Shown piece after piece: positions 24,302 through 36,574 of a DNA stretch of 64,000 bases. The notes under the pieces are model-generated. The model made no database searches and had not been told where the DNA came from. It saw only the letters and a program-made list of their open reading frames with translations. The DNA is from Saturnia japonica (taxonomy: Eukaryota; Arthropoda; Insecta; Lepidoptera; Saturniidae). The stretch lies in assembly GCA_033032175.1 (NCBI GenBank), contig CM065324.1, forward strand, positions 434,001 to 498,000, in the 5' to 3' direction. The number at the start of each line of letters is the position of its first letter. Positions within the stretch are counted from its first letter, which is position 1. Made by a program: the position numbers and the translations under genes.

Positions 24302-26040
24302 GGGAGACTCCATCTATATTTATACCAACAACCATAGAGCTAACAAATTAATAAGTTGCCTTACGGTGATTCCCCATGATTTCTTTTATGCTTGCTCCTA
24401 TGAAGGTAGAAAAGGCATTGTATTCGATTATATGCAATACTAGTTGTGTCCTACGGTTTCACCCATGTTCATTTTATACGACAAACGTCGCCAACATATT
24501 GGTGTAGACAATTTTTTTATACTTTGTGTAAAGCTATCGACATTTTTATGAGGAATAAATTATTTTTTTCAAATTATAATATAGCTGATGTTACTCGCTG
24601 ATACTGTAGCTTTATATTGATGAAATAATCTTTTAAATCGGTCCATTAGTTTTTGAGTTTATCCATTACAAACAAAAAATCAAACTTTTTTTCTTTATAA
24701 TATTGGTATAGACTAGGGGAATCCCGGAATATAGGGACAAACAAAAGCTTAAAAAATAATATTGTTGCTCTCGATTTCTAGAATACATCTATTATTGAAG
24801 ATTTACATACGTAGGTCTAGGCAGTGTGTAGGCAGAAGTTCTGGAGCGTAATATCTCCTTATTGTCGCAAACTTCTTTCGCCTCTTTCACATTATAAAAC
24901 TGTAGAATAATAAGCTCTACTGATTTTACCCGTACGCCGTAGTATCCTCTTATTAGTCTTTGGTTTTGTCGTACATGCAAGTAGCGTGACCACGTGATAG
25001 TTTTATTACATAATTGGTAGATTTAAAGCTTTTTGGGCTTGGTTTTGGTAGTGAAAATGTGTTCGGTAGATTTTAAATCAAATGAATGACAACTTTCTAT
25101 TTATTGCGATTTTCGGGGTTTCCCTGTCTATAAATAATCTGATTTATTTTTAGCTTAAATTTACACCTGTATTACACATGCGTTTTAAGTTTATGTGAGG
25201 AAGAAACAAATATATAATAAGCAGGTAAGAGAGTTGGGTACTGAGGTGTGTGTGGGCGGAGGCGGTGTTTAGGTGAAGATATATATGACACGTATTGATA
25301 TTGTACTGCAAGCTGACTTTCAAGAAGTATTTCTTTGTTTTGAAATTGAATTTATCGTCATGAAAATAAAATACTAAAGGTGCATAGCGCAAGTAGAAAC
25401 CTTTATTTTCAAAGTGTCTGAATAAAGCAACAGAAGATGACACTGCTTTTTATACAGCCTGTAATTCGCTTGCAACTTGAGTGTCACTAATTACAGGGAG
25501 TTCATAATGACTGATGAGAGAGAGGCCATGGTCGAACGCTTGAATCTGAACCTTGTTCGTATCCGACAGGCGTGTCTGTTCTCAGCTAAACGGAGTCCGT
25601 TTTTCTTAACTCCTACTTTTCGGGAAGTTTCCTTCAGATTGTTGACAACCTTGAGCTCCTTGGGGTCTAACTAACATCTGATCTCAACTTTGGGCGTTCG
25701 ATCAAAATAAAGGCGAGAACAGCTGCCAAGAAATTGGGGATCAAAATCAAAATTTTATTTAAAAGTATTTTCTATCAAATTTACAGAAATATCTCAAAAT
25801 ATACCTAATTAAAGAGAAAATTTATTACATGACATTAATGTCGGTTCCGCAGTTTTCATAAAACTCTAATATGGAGCTTAGCGATTTATTGCTTTTAATA
25901 ATTCGAATCAGTTTGCCGCCAGTAGGTACTTTGTTTATTTTGTTGCAGTAATTAACTAATCATATTATCTTAAAATAGCCATATCCTGATAAGGAAAACC
26001 GCCCTATGATTACTAAAACAAAGTTTTTTATTTACAGGTA
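24302..26040. other. Intergenic DNA with repeat remnants
   Basis: A degraded copy of the lepidopteran interspersed repeat seems to span about 24440-24720: 'tagttgtgtcctacggtttc' at its start, 'aatcggtccattagtttttg' and 'ttacaaacaaaaaatcaaac' at its end. The remainder to 26040 shows no recognisable gene. Confidence 0.4.
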
Positions 26041-26061
26041 AGTAGGTAACTGATAAGAAAA

Positions 26062-27115
26062 ATGACTGAATCTAAGAAGAAATGTCGACAGTACAGTGTT
26101 GATTATTTTAAATTTGGTTTTCTGCCTTCAAAGGCAGACAAACGATTGCCCATATGCCTTTTATTTAACAGAGTTTTATGCAATGACTCTATGAAACCAT
26201 CTAAGCTCGAAGATCTTTTAAAAGGGTGTCATCCTGATAAAATATTTTCAAATGTTGAAAGAAAAATATGAAAAAGACCTACTATGCACAGTATGTTCGC
26301 TTTAACTTCTGAAAGTAACGATAGTCGTCTTACAATATCTCATTACTTAAAGCGAAATCTGGAAAACCACAGACCATTGGAGAACAGTTAATTTTACCCA
26401 CTTGAAGAGGTTTTAAAAACTTTTCTCCACAAATGCCCATTTAACGTAGTCAAAAGAATTCCTTTGAGTAACAACACTGTACAAAGACGAATTGATGAAA
26501 TGAGCTCTGATATTGAAAGTTTCTAGTGTACCTAATTATCTGCAAACAACTCATTTTTCTATGCAACTGGACTATTCAACTTTACCTAGTAATGAAGCGT
26601 TATTATTGGCATATGTTAGATTTCTTATGGAGGAAGAACTATTTAAGATATTTTATATTATTTATTTATATTTTAATTTAGATATTTATATTATTGAAGA
26701 GCTATTCAAAGAGCTAACTATTCGCGAAAGCTTTGAAGACAGACACTAAAGGTGAATTAATATTTAATGTCCTGAGTGATTTTTTAAAGGAAAAATCTAT
26801 TCCATTCACAAACGTTAATTTGGTGGCAACAGATGGAGCTCCTGCTATGGTCGGGCGATATCGTGGGTTAATAAGTCATCTTAAAAGAATTATACCAGGC
26901 GGTAACTGCAATTCACTGTGTACAACACCTAGTAACAAAAATTTTAGTGATAGATTGCATAAATCGCTTCAATTTGTGATTAATTCAGTTAACAAAATAA
27001 GAAGCAACCCTCAGAATGAGTTCTTCGCGATGTCAAGTCGATGGCATTCATATCTTTCGGCTTCGCTTTACAAATATCACATGCTGCTGTTGAGGTATCT
27101 GAAAGATATGAAGTT
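26062..27115 (+). pseudogene. ZBED5/SCAND3-type hAT transposase remnant
   Basis: Broken frames on the plus strand read in order: KKKCRQYSVDYFKFGFLPS with LLFNRVLCNDSMKPSKLEDLL (26062-26271), then VVKRIPLSNNTVQRRIDEMS (about 26448-26510), then FLKEKSIPFTNVNLVATDGA with PAMVGRYRG (about 26784-26870). This order is characteristic of the Charlie/Buster hAT family, to which the domesticated vertebrate ZBED5 and SCAND3 genes belong. Several stops and shifts are present, as is an insertion of AT-rich DNA near 26645-26700. The similarity stops abruptly near 27115, where another element begins in the opposite orientation. Confidence 0.75.
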
Positions 27116-27118
27116 ATC

Positions 27119-28225
27119 TTACCATCTATCATGGTCATATGAAGTCTGTTTCACATTTGTATCATTGACAGCAGTTGGCTGCAATGTAGCAATTTCCATT
27201 TCAACTGCCAGCTTTTTTATATTTAAATTACTTTCCTTTATGAACTTAAAATAAATAGGTCTACAGTAAAAAGTTGACCATGCATTGGGATTTTCCCATG
27301 TAATTTCATCCGTATCATCGCTCACCAATTTCAATGGTACAAATGAACACATGAAGATACCAGAATCATTTTTTGGTTGTAGTTGCTTTGTTCAGATGCA
27401 CCATCAAAACCCTATTTACTGATGAGAGTTAAATTGTTATCACTTAACCTCTGATACCAATGGCAACGTTTTTAAGAGTCTCTTGACTGTAATGTTCAGA
27501 ACAGATTGAAGGGTTAGCTTGACTTCACTATCTGTTATCAACATGTCTACTTTTTCCACGTAGCACTCCCTATTCGCGGACTGTATTGCATTATATGATG
27601 GAAAAATATCACACCCCATGTATTTTGTACTCTGCCTTTGTGTTACGTATTGCCATTTTGATAACTTCAAAGACGTTAATATACCCAGTGCTGCATCAAA
27701 GGACAAGTTCGCTTTGCAGGATTTAGGCATGCTCGAAGCATTTTTGCATCTTCAGGGTGTTTAATTAAATGCTTTAGTAATTCAGAAAAGTTAGTGTGGT
27801 TTCCATTTTCAGCAGCTTTCATGGCCAGAGCGTATGCTAGTGTAGCAAAATTAGTTTCGCTAATAAGACTTTCTGTTATCCTTTTTTAAAGTGGACTTAA
27901 GTCCGCGAATACTTTTCTCGGTGTACATGACTTTGTTATGGTTGACACAAGTAGACTATCAGGCACAGTGTATTCTACTGATGTACTAGGTAGTAATTAA
28001 TGATAACGAAACATTTGTTGATGCATCTTTATCTCTCATCCCACTACACGAAAGTTCTTTAGCTCTCAACTGATCAATTTATGTTTCAATAAATACTGGC
28101 CATTTGATATCCAAGTCTAACCACTCGGCAAACTTTTCTAAAAATTTGCTTCATGTATAATTAGCCGATTTCCATTTTCGTTTAAGATTACTTGAATAAG
28201 TTGCACGAAACGATCGATGATTAAA
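27119..28225 (-). pseudogene. Unrecognised transposon-type ORF, frame-broken
   Basis: The minus strand carries coherent protein sequence across at least two frames. First (27890-27735) a frame reads ISETNFATLAYALAMKAAEN and LLKHLIKHPEDAKMLRACL. After a shift, MPKSCKANLSFDAALGILTS then KLSKWQYVTQRQSTKYMGCD (27730-27640) is followed by VSDDTDEITWENPN (about 27310). These phrases recur, as I recall, in multi-copy uncharacterised insect proteins, consistent with a DNA transposon, but I cannot name the superfamily. Confidence 0.55.
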
Positions 28226-28242
28226 TTTTCCTTCGTATTAAT

Positions 28243-28690
28243 AAACTAGCGGTGCCCGTGGCTTCGCTCACGTGAACTACACAAAGTTCGCGTGAATCTT
28301 GTACCCCCGTTCCCTGCTATCTTAAAGACAAAAATACTTATGGTAGGTGTTCCTTAGAAAATAAATGTATACTATCCCGGACTTTTTTGTAGGTGTTTTT
28401 AATGCCTATAATTATGTAGTATATTAATTTGCTATATATTATGGTATACTCAGCCTAAGCCATTTAAGCACCCGAATTGATTCACCAGGACCAGTTTTCT
28501 TTTATTTGCGCGGAACTCGTAATTCTTTTTCTAAAATAAAAGTAGCCTCATTTACTCCCTATATCAACAGCTATCTATCAGTGAAAGTCCCGTCAAAATC
28601 GGTCCAACCTTTTCGGAGATTACTCGGAACAAACAGACAGACAGACAAAAATTTCAAAAATGTGCTTTTTGTAATAGTTATTGTATACGC
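28243..28690 (+). repeat. Lepidopteran interspersed repeat, near-complete copy
   Basis: It begins 'actagcggtgcccgtggctt' and ends with 'ggaacaaacagacagacaga' followed by an A-rich tail. It contains 'gtgaaagtcccgtcaaaatc'. Inverse copies lie at 341-732 and 60590-60990. Confidence 0.75.
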
Positions 28691-29202
28691 TGTATATTTA
28701 TATTTGTTTATATTATTCATTCACGCATTCATACATATATTCATTCACTCACTATTTTCTTCTTAGTTCCCACCCCAGTCGCTTTCAAAACGCATCGCCG
28801 AATGGTCACGTCATAGACTCGCTCTTAACAAGTAGAAGTGACAGTGCACGCATTACTCTTTCAAAAACGCTCCGCTAAAATTGTTACTGACCCGCGCCCG
28901 CGCTGAACTACCTATAAAATTAGTGTTTATTGGAAAAACCAGAACTCGAGTGCCAGTGAGGATATAGAAAACAAAAGAACTTGCGACCTATGGAAACGGT
29001 AGACGTGGAGCGACAAGGTACCTATTTCCTTTCCCTTCATTGTATTCCGGCGCCTTCAGGTATCGTATATACTTTCATATGCATTTAGTAAAAAAAAATG
29101 TTATTTTCACATTATAAACAGACACTTCAATTTTATTAATTGTATATATTAGGAATATCAAAATATGAGCCTAATATTACACCTCTACTCTCTGGACTAT
29201 AC

Positions 29203-29647
29203 TGTTACGACCTGTTATAACCCGATTAAAAAAGAGAGAAAATCCTGTTCCAGAAATAACTCGAAGCAACTACATACTTCTCAGTACTTCGAAATAATGT
29301 TCGCGTCATAAAACAACCGCGGCGCATGTTGGCGTAAACATCACAGTTTACACACACATGTAGGCTTGTCACCTCGATTACGTCATCGAGTAGGCATAGC
29401 AACTAAACGTCGAGAAAGATAGCAATGATTCACGATCGTTTAGTGTAGGTATTTAAGCGACCCAGGCGCGGCGCCGAGGCATTTCAGTTTTGAAATACAA
29501 AGCGATAACATCGAGCGATAAAAGGAAGCGAAACCACAGTGAAATAAATAAAAGTGTTGGGAGTTCATGTATTTTACAACTGTGTAGAATTCGAATAAAA
29601 CTTTTTCACGTCAATCATCGGCATTTTTATTACCCACGGGTGGAACA
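29203..29647 (+). mobile_element. Solo LTR (445 bp) with 4-bp target duplication
   Basis: It starts TGTTACGACC and ends GGTGGAACA, so it has TG..CA ends extended to TGTT..AACA. It is flanked by ATAC on both sides (29199-29202 and 29648-29651). Internal signals have LTR order: a TATTTAA box at 29450, an arthropod initiator TCAGT at 29484-29488, then AATAAA signals at about 29544 and 29584. No primer-binding site or retroviral coding sequence adjoins, so it is what LTR-LTR recombination leaves. The Gypsy or BEL class cannot be decided. Confidence 0.75.
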
Positions 29648-29798
29648 ATACTATTATGGTTTTTTTTTTCGACGGGTATTTTTTCTCCTCCCTACTCCCT
29701 TTCATAATTACTTAAATTACTTTATTCGATTCGAGTGGAACATTTGAAAGTAACACACATGTCACACATATATATTTTGTAATATTTTTTATATATAA

Positions 29799-29804
29799 TT
29801 TATT
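29799..29804 (-). terminator. poly(A) signal, GUCD1
   Basis: Minus-strand AATAAA lies about 185 nt past the GUCD1 stop codon and just short of the solo LTR. It is the nearest canonical signal. Confidence 0.4.
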
Positions 29805-29987
29805 CTCTGTTTGTAACATTGTTTGTTGATAATATTAATATTATTATTCTGTAATCCATAAATGTCGTGATTAATCGATAAAAAATTAATTATCTTTAAT
29901 AATAAAATTAAAAATACAACATCGATATCAATTTTTGATATACGTAACATAATCTATCAGTTTATGGAACATCGATTTCGCTGGTGG

Positions 29988-32900
29988 TCATCTCTTGCTG
30001 TAAATGAGGATAAGGTCTTCGTCGGTGCCGCTGGCAAGTCGAGCGCGCTGGAACTGTGGGACAGAGGTCGCACACAGGCGGGCAGACAACGCCGGGTCGC
30101 GGTACAATAGCTTACCACCCCCGCAGCTGTAGCCCACTACCAGGATATAGTGACCTTTATAACTTCCTCCGAAGCAACGCCTGGGTGAAAAAAATATTTA
30201 GTTTAAGTCCTAAGAAGGCATTACTATCGGTTCGGGAAACAACCCAGTCATCGAGACAAATCAGCAAGAAACTAGATCGGGCTTATCAATTATTTTATAC
30301 TAGCTTTGCCTGCGACTTCGTCTGCATGGAATTTCGTGTTAGCACTGAGACGCCCATGCCAACCTCACCTGCACGTGGTACACCCTATAGGGCAATGAAT
30401 GAGGAAATGGTGATAGCGGGGTGGTAAGGCCGTTCAGCATGACCGGGTCGCGACCACCATGCATGTGGTGAAAAGTCCGCCATAGTGACTCGCTTTTGCG
30501 TGTCGCGTTTCGGGATCAGCCTGTGCATATACAGTTAAATTAATGCAGGTAGGCATAACTGCGGCGACAGTCGATGGATTACAATCTCTCGGTGGTCATC
30601 GTTGTGTTAGGATTGTACTGTGCTTACTATCAGGGACCGTACAGTCAATTTGGCGTTCTACTATAAAAAACACTATTAAAAAAGAAGCACATTTGTGGGT
30701 GTACTGAAATTCGTCATCGTCGATTTAACTGAGTTACGTGATTTGTAAATATCTCGGATTCCTGAGACGTAGCGTTGTTGGTACTCAAGGTTAGCAGTGA
30801 GCCGTGCCTCACGCTTTTCACTACTTTCGATTGATCGATACAATTAATGATTACACTTAGATGTACAGAGAACATGGCGTAGTTAGGAGGGGGGCTGGGT
30901 GGCAGCGAAGGATCTAGACAGACAGATTGTGTAACTGGGTGTGAAATAGCGATATCTTAGATTAGTGTTATCATTTCATTCAAGTTTCCTTAAAATTTAC
31001 CCTTGTATAAACAAACACAACACTATTCAATTTCAGATGTGCTATTAAATGTATTGTGAAGAATTATTAAATTTTAATTTACTTTGTTCTGCTTTGAAGA
31101 AACAAAAAACAACCAAACATTCTCAAGGTTCAAAAATCGACTTTTTTGAAAAAAAAAAACAAAACAATTACAGCTATATAACCATTACTATTCATATTTT
31201 TTGGATGTTCTTTCAGTTCTTACAGAAAGAGTAGGAACCATTCCTAACTTTTTTATTTATGCCCTTTAAGATATCAAATTTTCAAAATTTGAAATATAAT
31301 ACTTATATAAGTGTGTGTCATACATACCTAAATTCTGCCTTCAGTTTGTTGTGCTTGCATAGATTGCAGACTAGCAAGCTGCTATCAACTAGCACCACTG
31401 CAGGACCCTCAGCGTTTAAATGTGATACAAGTTCTTCCATACTCACTGACCGTTCCACAACCTCCAACCCGTGAGAAGACGCCTCCTTCAAACGTCGAGT
31501 TACACGATCCCTATCCTATACAAGAAAAAATGAAAGAAAAACTTTTTAAGGAATATCCAGGGCTTCTTGCCGGTCATCATCATTTCAGCCAAAAGATGTC
31601 CATTGCTGAACATAGGCCTCGCACAACCTTTAACAGATCGTCGGAGCACCTCGTGGCAGGTCTGCTCATGCTGCATCTTCCTGTACATGGCCACCACTTG
31701 ATAACTCTTCAGCCTCATTCAGCCCTTCATTCTACAAGCTATGTGGACTGCTCAATGTTAAGTTTAGCTAGGGCTTTAGGGCTATGTCAGTCACTTTATT
31801 TACATTGTATATATTTACCACATTAAAGAATACAGTTTGTTCTATTGTTTGCTGCATTTCACAAGCCCAACAAGCGTAAGAAAAAGTTACCAGCTTTACA
31901 AGCACACGGAGGTTGTTGGGTACGCGTCACTTCCCATTTGTGCGAGGGGGGGGGGCTGTGACGCTTCCCGGTTTGGACTGGTGTTTTTGTTGCGCCGGAT
32001 GCCCGTCTCGTAAACGCCGCCGTACGGATGCCAGCGGGGCGAGATGGTAGTGAGGGGTCCGGGGGGTGCAATAATGCACGACCGCTTGAGGTGCCGAGTC
32101 TTCAATAAAACTAGAACTCTTCAGTTTACTACCCGCAGTACGACTAAAGTTTCTTCTTGTTGTTCTTGTAGCTTCTTGTACTTGATGAATTGCGCGTGCC
32201 CCGTACGGCACGGCACCTCTTCGAGCTTAAGTAGTTCGGAGAATTACCGTAAGGAGAGCCCTGCTTTATTTCCTACTTTTATGTTTGTTTTCACTTTGGT
32301 CACCCTGATAATTGCTCTATATTTCTTTCTTTATATACATTGTGTACACATGTCATATACCAAAAGATTCCTTATTGTAATAGCTATCCATTAAACATAG
32401 ACATATTATATACATCAAGTACATATTGCGTATATAAACTAAAAACAATTTAATTTACGGGCGGCATCACCGTTTTCCGTTCGTAAAGTTCCCATAACAT
32501 TGAATAGTCTTACTCTATTGACTTATTCTATGCATTTATCTATTCTATATTAGTTCTAATTCCATATATGTGACACACAATACATAAGCATTTATATACA
32601 ACTTAATACATAACATGCAACTTATAATGTAGCATAGTCGCTAACATTTCTCTATAATTTTATCTATTTCAATCTATTCTATCATGACACATAGTACACA
32701 ACACATAAACACAATAATATAACATAATAACCTAACACAAGACACGAAAATAACAGTTCTGTCATCAACAGAGGTAAAGATGGAGGTAATTGGTTACTTT
32801 TAGCTTCATAGAGTCGTTTCTGTCGCACAGAGCACTAACAGTACTCGATTATTTACAGCGGGTAACTGTATCTACTTACTATTTAATTATATTACTGGAG

Positions 32901-33938
32901 ATATTAAAATCAATATACTTAACACAATAATTATAAGGATTAACTTACCAAATGAATTATTTTATCATAATATTTATGACGCATATTGTTTTCATTGAGT
33001 CCTATAATTGTTGTGCACATTCGATGTTTTATATTACACCTGTTAAACATAATATAATCACAATCAATAACAACTGGTCTAGATAGCGAACTAACCAAAA
33101 TGTTTGTAAGTATTTGGTATGTCACTAATAGTTCCATTATTTGTCATTATCATCATTATCTGCCTATTAAGCAGTAAAAATAATCCTTTTAAAATGAAAT
33201 ATTTATTTGAAACCTACAATATTTTTTTTAATACCCTTGAAAATAATAAAATTGATATTAAAAAAGTAGCCAACCCCAATTGGAATATAACCAAAATCAT
33301 TAAAAAGACTTAAATTACCTCATTAGTAAATAGCATAAGTCTATAGTCCATGTGGAATGACCAAATCCTTCTTCCTCTATGATCTCATTGAAACATTTCA
33401 GGAATCCCTCTCTCTGTTCATCATTTAGCAGCATAAGGACACAAGACACTCCACAGTCCCAATCATAATTCTGCTTATAATGTACCACGGGATGTTCAGT
33501 GTATACATTTTCTACAAAAGTAATTAATAAAATGGGCTTCAAAAATATAATGAACATTCAAGTTTTAATTGTCACCATTGTCTACAATTAGTCATAAGGT
33601 TTATTGCGATAATTAATTAATAAGAAATCACACTTCACAAACAAAGTTTAGGTTAAATAATGTAAAATAAAAATTATTGAGAGCAATTAAATCACCTATG
33701 TAGGTTTTATTTATTTATTTAGTTACAAATCGCTGACAAACCCTCTCAAAATAATGTTAGAAGCATGTTACAAGTTAATAATAAGTCTAAAATAGGGAAA
33801 TAGCAAATTACTCATACTACTTTACATAAAAGTTATTGTTATATTGGAACGTTAGGTAAAATATTTATTATGATAAACTTGGAATGTTGTAGGAAAGTAT
33901 GTAAGGAAATGTATTTACTTACTTTTATTTTTGTCCAT
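29988..33938 (-). CDS. GUCD1: GUCD1, guanylyl cyclase domain-containing protein 1
   Basis: Five exons on the minus strand: 33923-33938, 33319-33511, 32949-33039, 31328-31515, 29988-30180. The 681 nt close in phase to give 226 aa (human protein about 240). The first exon is tiny (16 nt, MDKNK) and was chosen because its donor supplies the single base needed by exon 2. Recognisable parts are HYKQNYDWDCGVSC (16-29), EEEGFGHSTWTIDLCYLL, then KGHYILVVGYS (171-181) and LYRDPALSARLC, ending GTDEDLILIYSKR. This is the Guanylate_cyc_2 family, despite the name a papain-like fold. Cys25 in the W-D-C-G motif and His173 in GHY sit where such folds place a Cys-His pair. Vertebrate GUCD1 is poorly characterised; no activity is claimed here. 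Introns 3 and 4 hold repeats. Confidence 0.92.
30190..30680. repeat. Composite repeat in GUCD1 intron 4
   Basis: Three pieces are visible. 30240-30290 has 'agcaagaaactagatcgggc', a short word also at about 56180 and inversely at about 61415. 30298-30335 has the 'actagctttgcctgcgactt' repeat head. 30375-30660 matches 42030-42320 ('tagtgactcgcttttgcgtg', 'gatcagcctgtgcatata', 'gtcgatggattacaatctct'). Confidence 0.65.
31560..31700 (+). repeat. LINE-associated repeat scrap, GUCD1 intron 3
   Basis: It contains 'tcatcatcatttcagccaaa' and 'ccattgctgaacataggcct', a phrase found in very many lepidopteran repeat tails. It starts about 45 bp from exon 4. Confidence 0.6.
31850..32235. other. GC-rich insert in GUCD1 intron 3
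   Basis: About 380 bp of GC-rich DNA includes a run of G (about 31946-31955). Three overlapping minus frames are open, one with 94 codons, but none resembles a known domain. The sharp composition boundary suggests a transposon fragment. Plus-strand sequence is equally uninformative. Confidence 0.35.
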
Positions 33939-34127
33939 TAGTCTGTCACTCAAATCATCTGATTAGGTACTTACATTTAATAACCTTAAAACAAATCTCA
34001 TCTATTTGTAAAATTGAAGATTTTCTTCGAACTCTACCTCTAAAATTAAAATTACAAAAAAAAATTGATGGAGATTGGAGACAGGAGAGTGCAATGTTTT
34101 ATCACAGAATTCACAGATGTGGAAATG

Positions 34128-34793
34128 TTGACCCTCTGGTTATTGGTCTATGATGTTGACTTTTAAGCTCTTATGTTTTGAGTATGTAAATAATGTGTTT
34201 CTTTACTTTTTTTTCTGTATAGTTAATTTTGTCAGGGTTGACAGTTGCTGTACAGCGTTGTCAATGTCATGTCCCAAATTCTCCAAATTGGAGATCAAAC
34301 TAGGAATGAGGCGTATATATCGGAACAGGTAAAAATACAGGTATTTACAAGTATCAGATCGTAACTTTTACCTCTATAAAACGAACAGGTTGTACTTACG
34401 TACCTATTCCAGAGACTGTAACTGTTTCAATTTGGAACATGCTTTTCTGTGTTCAAGCGTAAGGACGTTTATTATAAATTATTGATTGATGGATTGATGG
34501 ACAAATTTGTGGATTAATTGACGGATTGGTTGATTGATGGTTTGAGTGATGGATTGATTGAAGGACTGATTGATTGACGAAGTTGAACATTTGACGTTTA
34601 AGCAAAAAAACAATTTTTATTCATTCCTACATATTCGTTTTTTCTGTTACAACCAAATTTGTATTGTATTTTATTGTAATTTAAAAAATTAAATGTAGCT
34701 TATTCTTTACTTCAAATTTAAATTAGTTTCTTGTACGGTTTTTTACTGTTCATACAATAATAGTCCATATCATAGACCAATAACCAGAGGATA
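34128..34793. mobile_element. Inverted-repeat (MITE-like) element, about 665 bp
   Basis: Left end 'cctctggttattggtctatg' is matched by its reverse complement at 34770-34793. The interior is AT-rich and contains a GATT/GATG tandem tract at 34480-34580. A fragment of the same terminal sequence is at 16987. I cannot identify a target duplication, so the superfamily is undetermined. Confidence 0.6.
34478..34582. repeat. Degenerate tandem tract of GATT/GATG units
   Basis: Repeats of 'gattgatgga', 'gattgattga' and related 4-bp multiples fill about 100 bp. Units vary, as in an ageing microsatellite. Confidence 0.75.
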
Positions 34794-35133
34794 GACGGCC
34801 ATCTTAGAACAATCGTTTTGTTTCGGTAGCGAGGTGATTTAAACATATTCACAGACGATACACATACACACTTATCTATAGATACCAATTTATACATTTC
34901 ATTCATGATTGATATCTCCATCGCATTTACTCTTGAAGTGGCCTAATGAGCCGTCCGCTACCTATCTACCTATCTCTTTCCCTCATTATATTTGTATATA
35001 TGGTACTTGTCAAATTCCATATAACAATGAACATAGATCTTTTCTTTTCTATCAAAAACGTTCCACTCGGACTACCAACATAATGTTTGACGCGCGTCTC
35101 GTTCGTTTTTCTTAGAAGAAATGAAACGCCCAG

Positions 35134-35499
35134 TAGTGATGCGACTCAACTAGGATTTCGTGACTCGAGTCACTCATGTTTTCGAGTAATTCGACTAAGC
35201 TACTTACTCTCTTTACAAGGGTCGATTAAGAATGTTGAAATATGTACTTCTATTAAATTACGTGAATTCAAATAATATTTGTTTACATTCAAGATGCAAG
35301 TTTGATCTTGTAAAGTCAGGACGTAAACTAGTGACGTAGTATCATCTAGTGTAGTGATTATCGAATCTACTCAGCGTGCCAAGTTGCCTCGATTACTCGA
35401 GTGCAAACGAACTCAAATCAAATTTATTTTCAGTTGAATACGCGTTTAACAAATTCACTTGAGCAAGTCGAGTAAAAAACGGCTCGAGTCGCATCACTA
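35134..35499. mobile_element. hAT-type MITE, 366 bp
   Basis: The ends tagtgatgcgactc and gagtcgcatcacta are inverted repeats, with further complementary 'gactcgagt' words inside. Flanks ACGCCCAG (35126-35133) and ACGCTCAG (35500-35507) are an 8-bp duplication with one substitution. No coding capacity. Confidence 0.8.
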
Positions 35500-36574
35500 A
35501 CGCTCAGTAGGCTCAGTAGGGGCTCAAAAGTTATTTAGTGAATCAATTATTTTCGAAAATAATAAAAAAAAATATTTATTTTTGATTAATAATAATTTTT
35601 TCCTAATAAACGATTTTTGTCATATTTTCGTGAAAAATTGTTATAAACACCTGAAATATTCACAATCATAACTTTCTTATTCAAATAATTAATTTAAAAT
35701 AAGACAAAAATTGTTATTAATAACAGAGAATGCCCACTCTTGTACCAAATTTTGTTGTTTATCAAGGTTGAATAAAAAGTAATGAATGTTTTTTTCATCT
35801 TATTTTACGACATTTTGTCCTCTGAATTTGATTTTCTTAGTAGGAATATTTTTTTTACTTTTTTAAATAGTGTATACTATATATATGCATATACCAATAT
35901 AACAGAGCGGAAGAGTTTTTATGTTCTTTTGTTTGTATAAACACGCTAATCTCTGGAACTACCATTCGGATTTGAAAAATTCTTTTTTTATACGATAGTT
36001 TGATTCAAGAGGAATAGTACAGGGTATTTAGCTTCAAGGTGCACATCCCAGCTAGCTTTTAATGTTTATTTTTAAGTAAGTCGGAACACGAAGCTCTCGG
36101 TCCTAAGCGGCATGCACAGCGGTACGTAAATAAAATGTTTTACAAAAATATTGGGCTTTAGTATATCTAAAAAATAGTCTTCGGTAGCATATACCTCTCT
36201 CTTATTACTTATATATAAGCTATAATAAGCTATTTTATGACAAACAATTGTTAAAAATTAAAAAATATATTTATGTTCATTATTTTAAACATGGCAAATA
36301 AAAACAATTTTATGAAGTTAAAATTTTCTCATTATAGCATGTTATTTGGTCACATAGTTTAGGGGATAATGAAAAATTAAAATAATTTGTACTTGTGGGA
36401 AGAACAATTATGATAGGGAACACGTGTGCGTTGGCGTTGCGATGTTTGTCGTATAAAATTAACACGAGTGAAACCGTGGAGCACAACTAGAAATTATTAT
36501 ACACTGCGTAAATAAAAAGCAAGTCATTTCTTAATTAAAAATATTATTATTATTATTATATTTGGTAAGACACA

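Noticed and set aside
29490..29747. 85-codon ORF downstream of a good TATA plus initiator pair, considered as a gene start
   Set aside because: The promoter and polyadenylation signals are those of the solo LTR (29203-29647); the ORF has no domain and crosses the LTR end.
30056..30427. 123-codon plus-strand ORF
   Set aside because: Overlaps and is antisense to the last GUCD1 exon, then runs into repeat DNA.
31859..32211. Three overlapping minus-strand ORFs as an additional GUCD1 exon
   Set aside because: Phases of exons 3 and 4 already join directly and the protein matches the family without any insertion.
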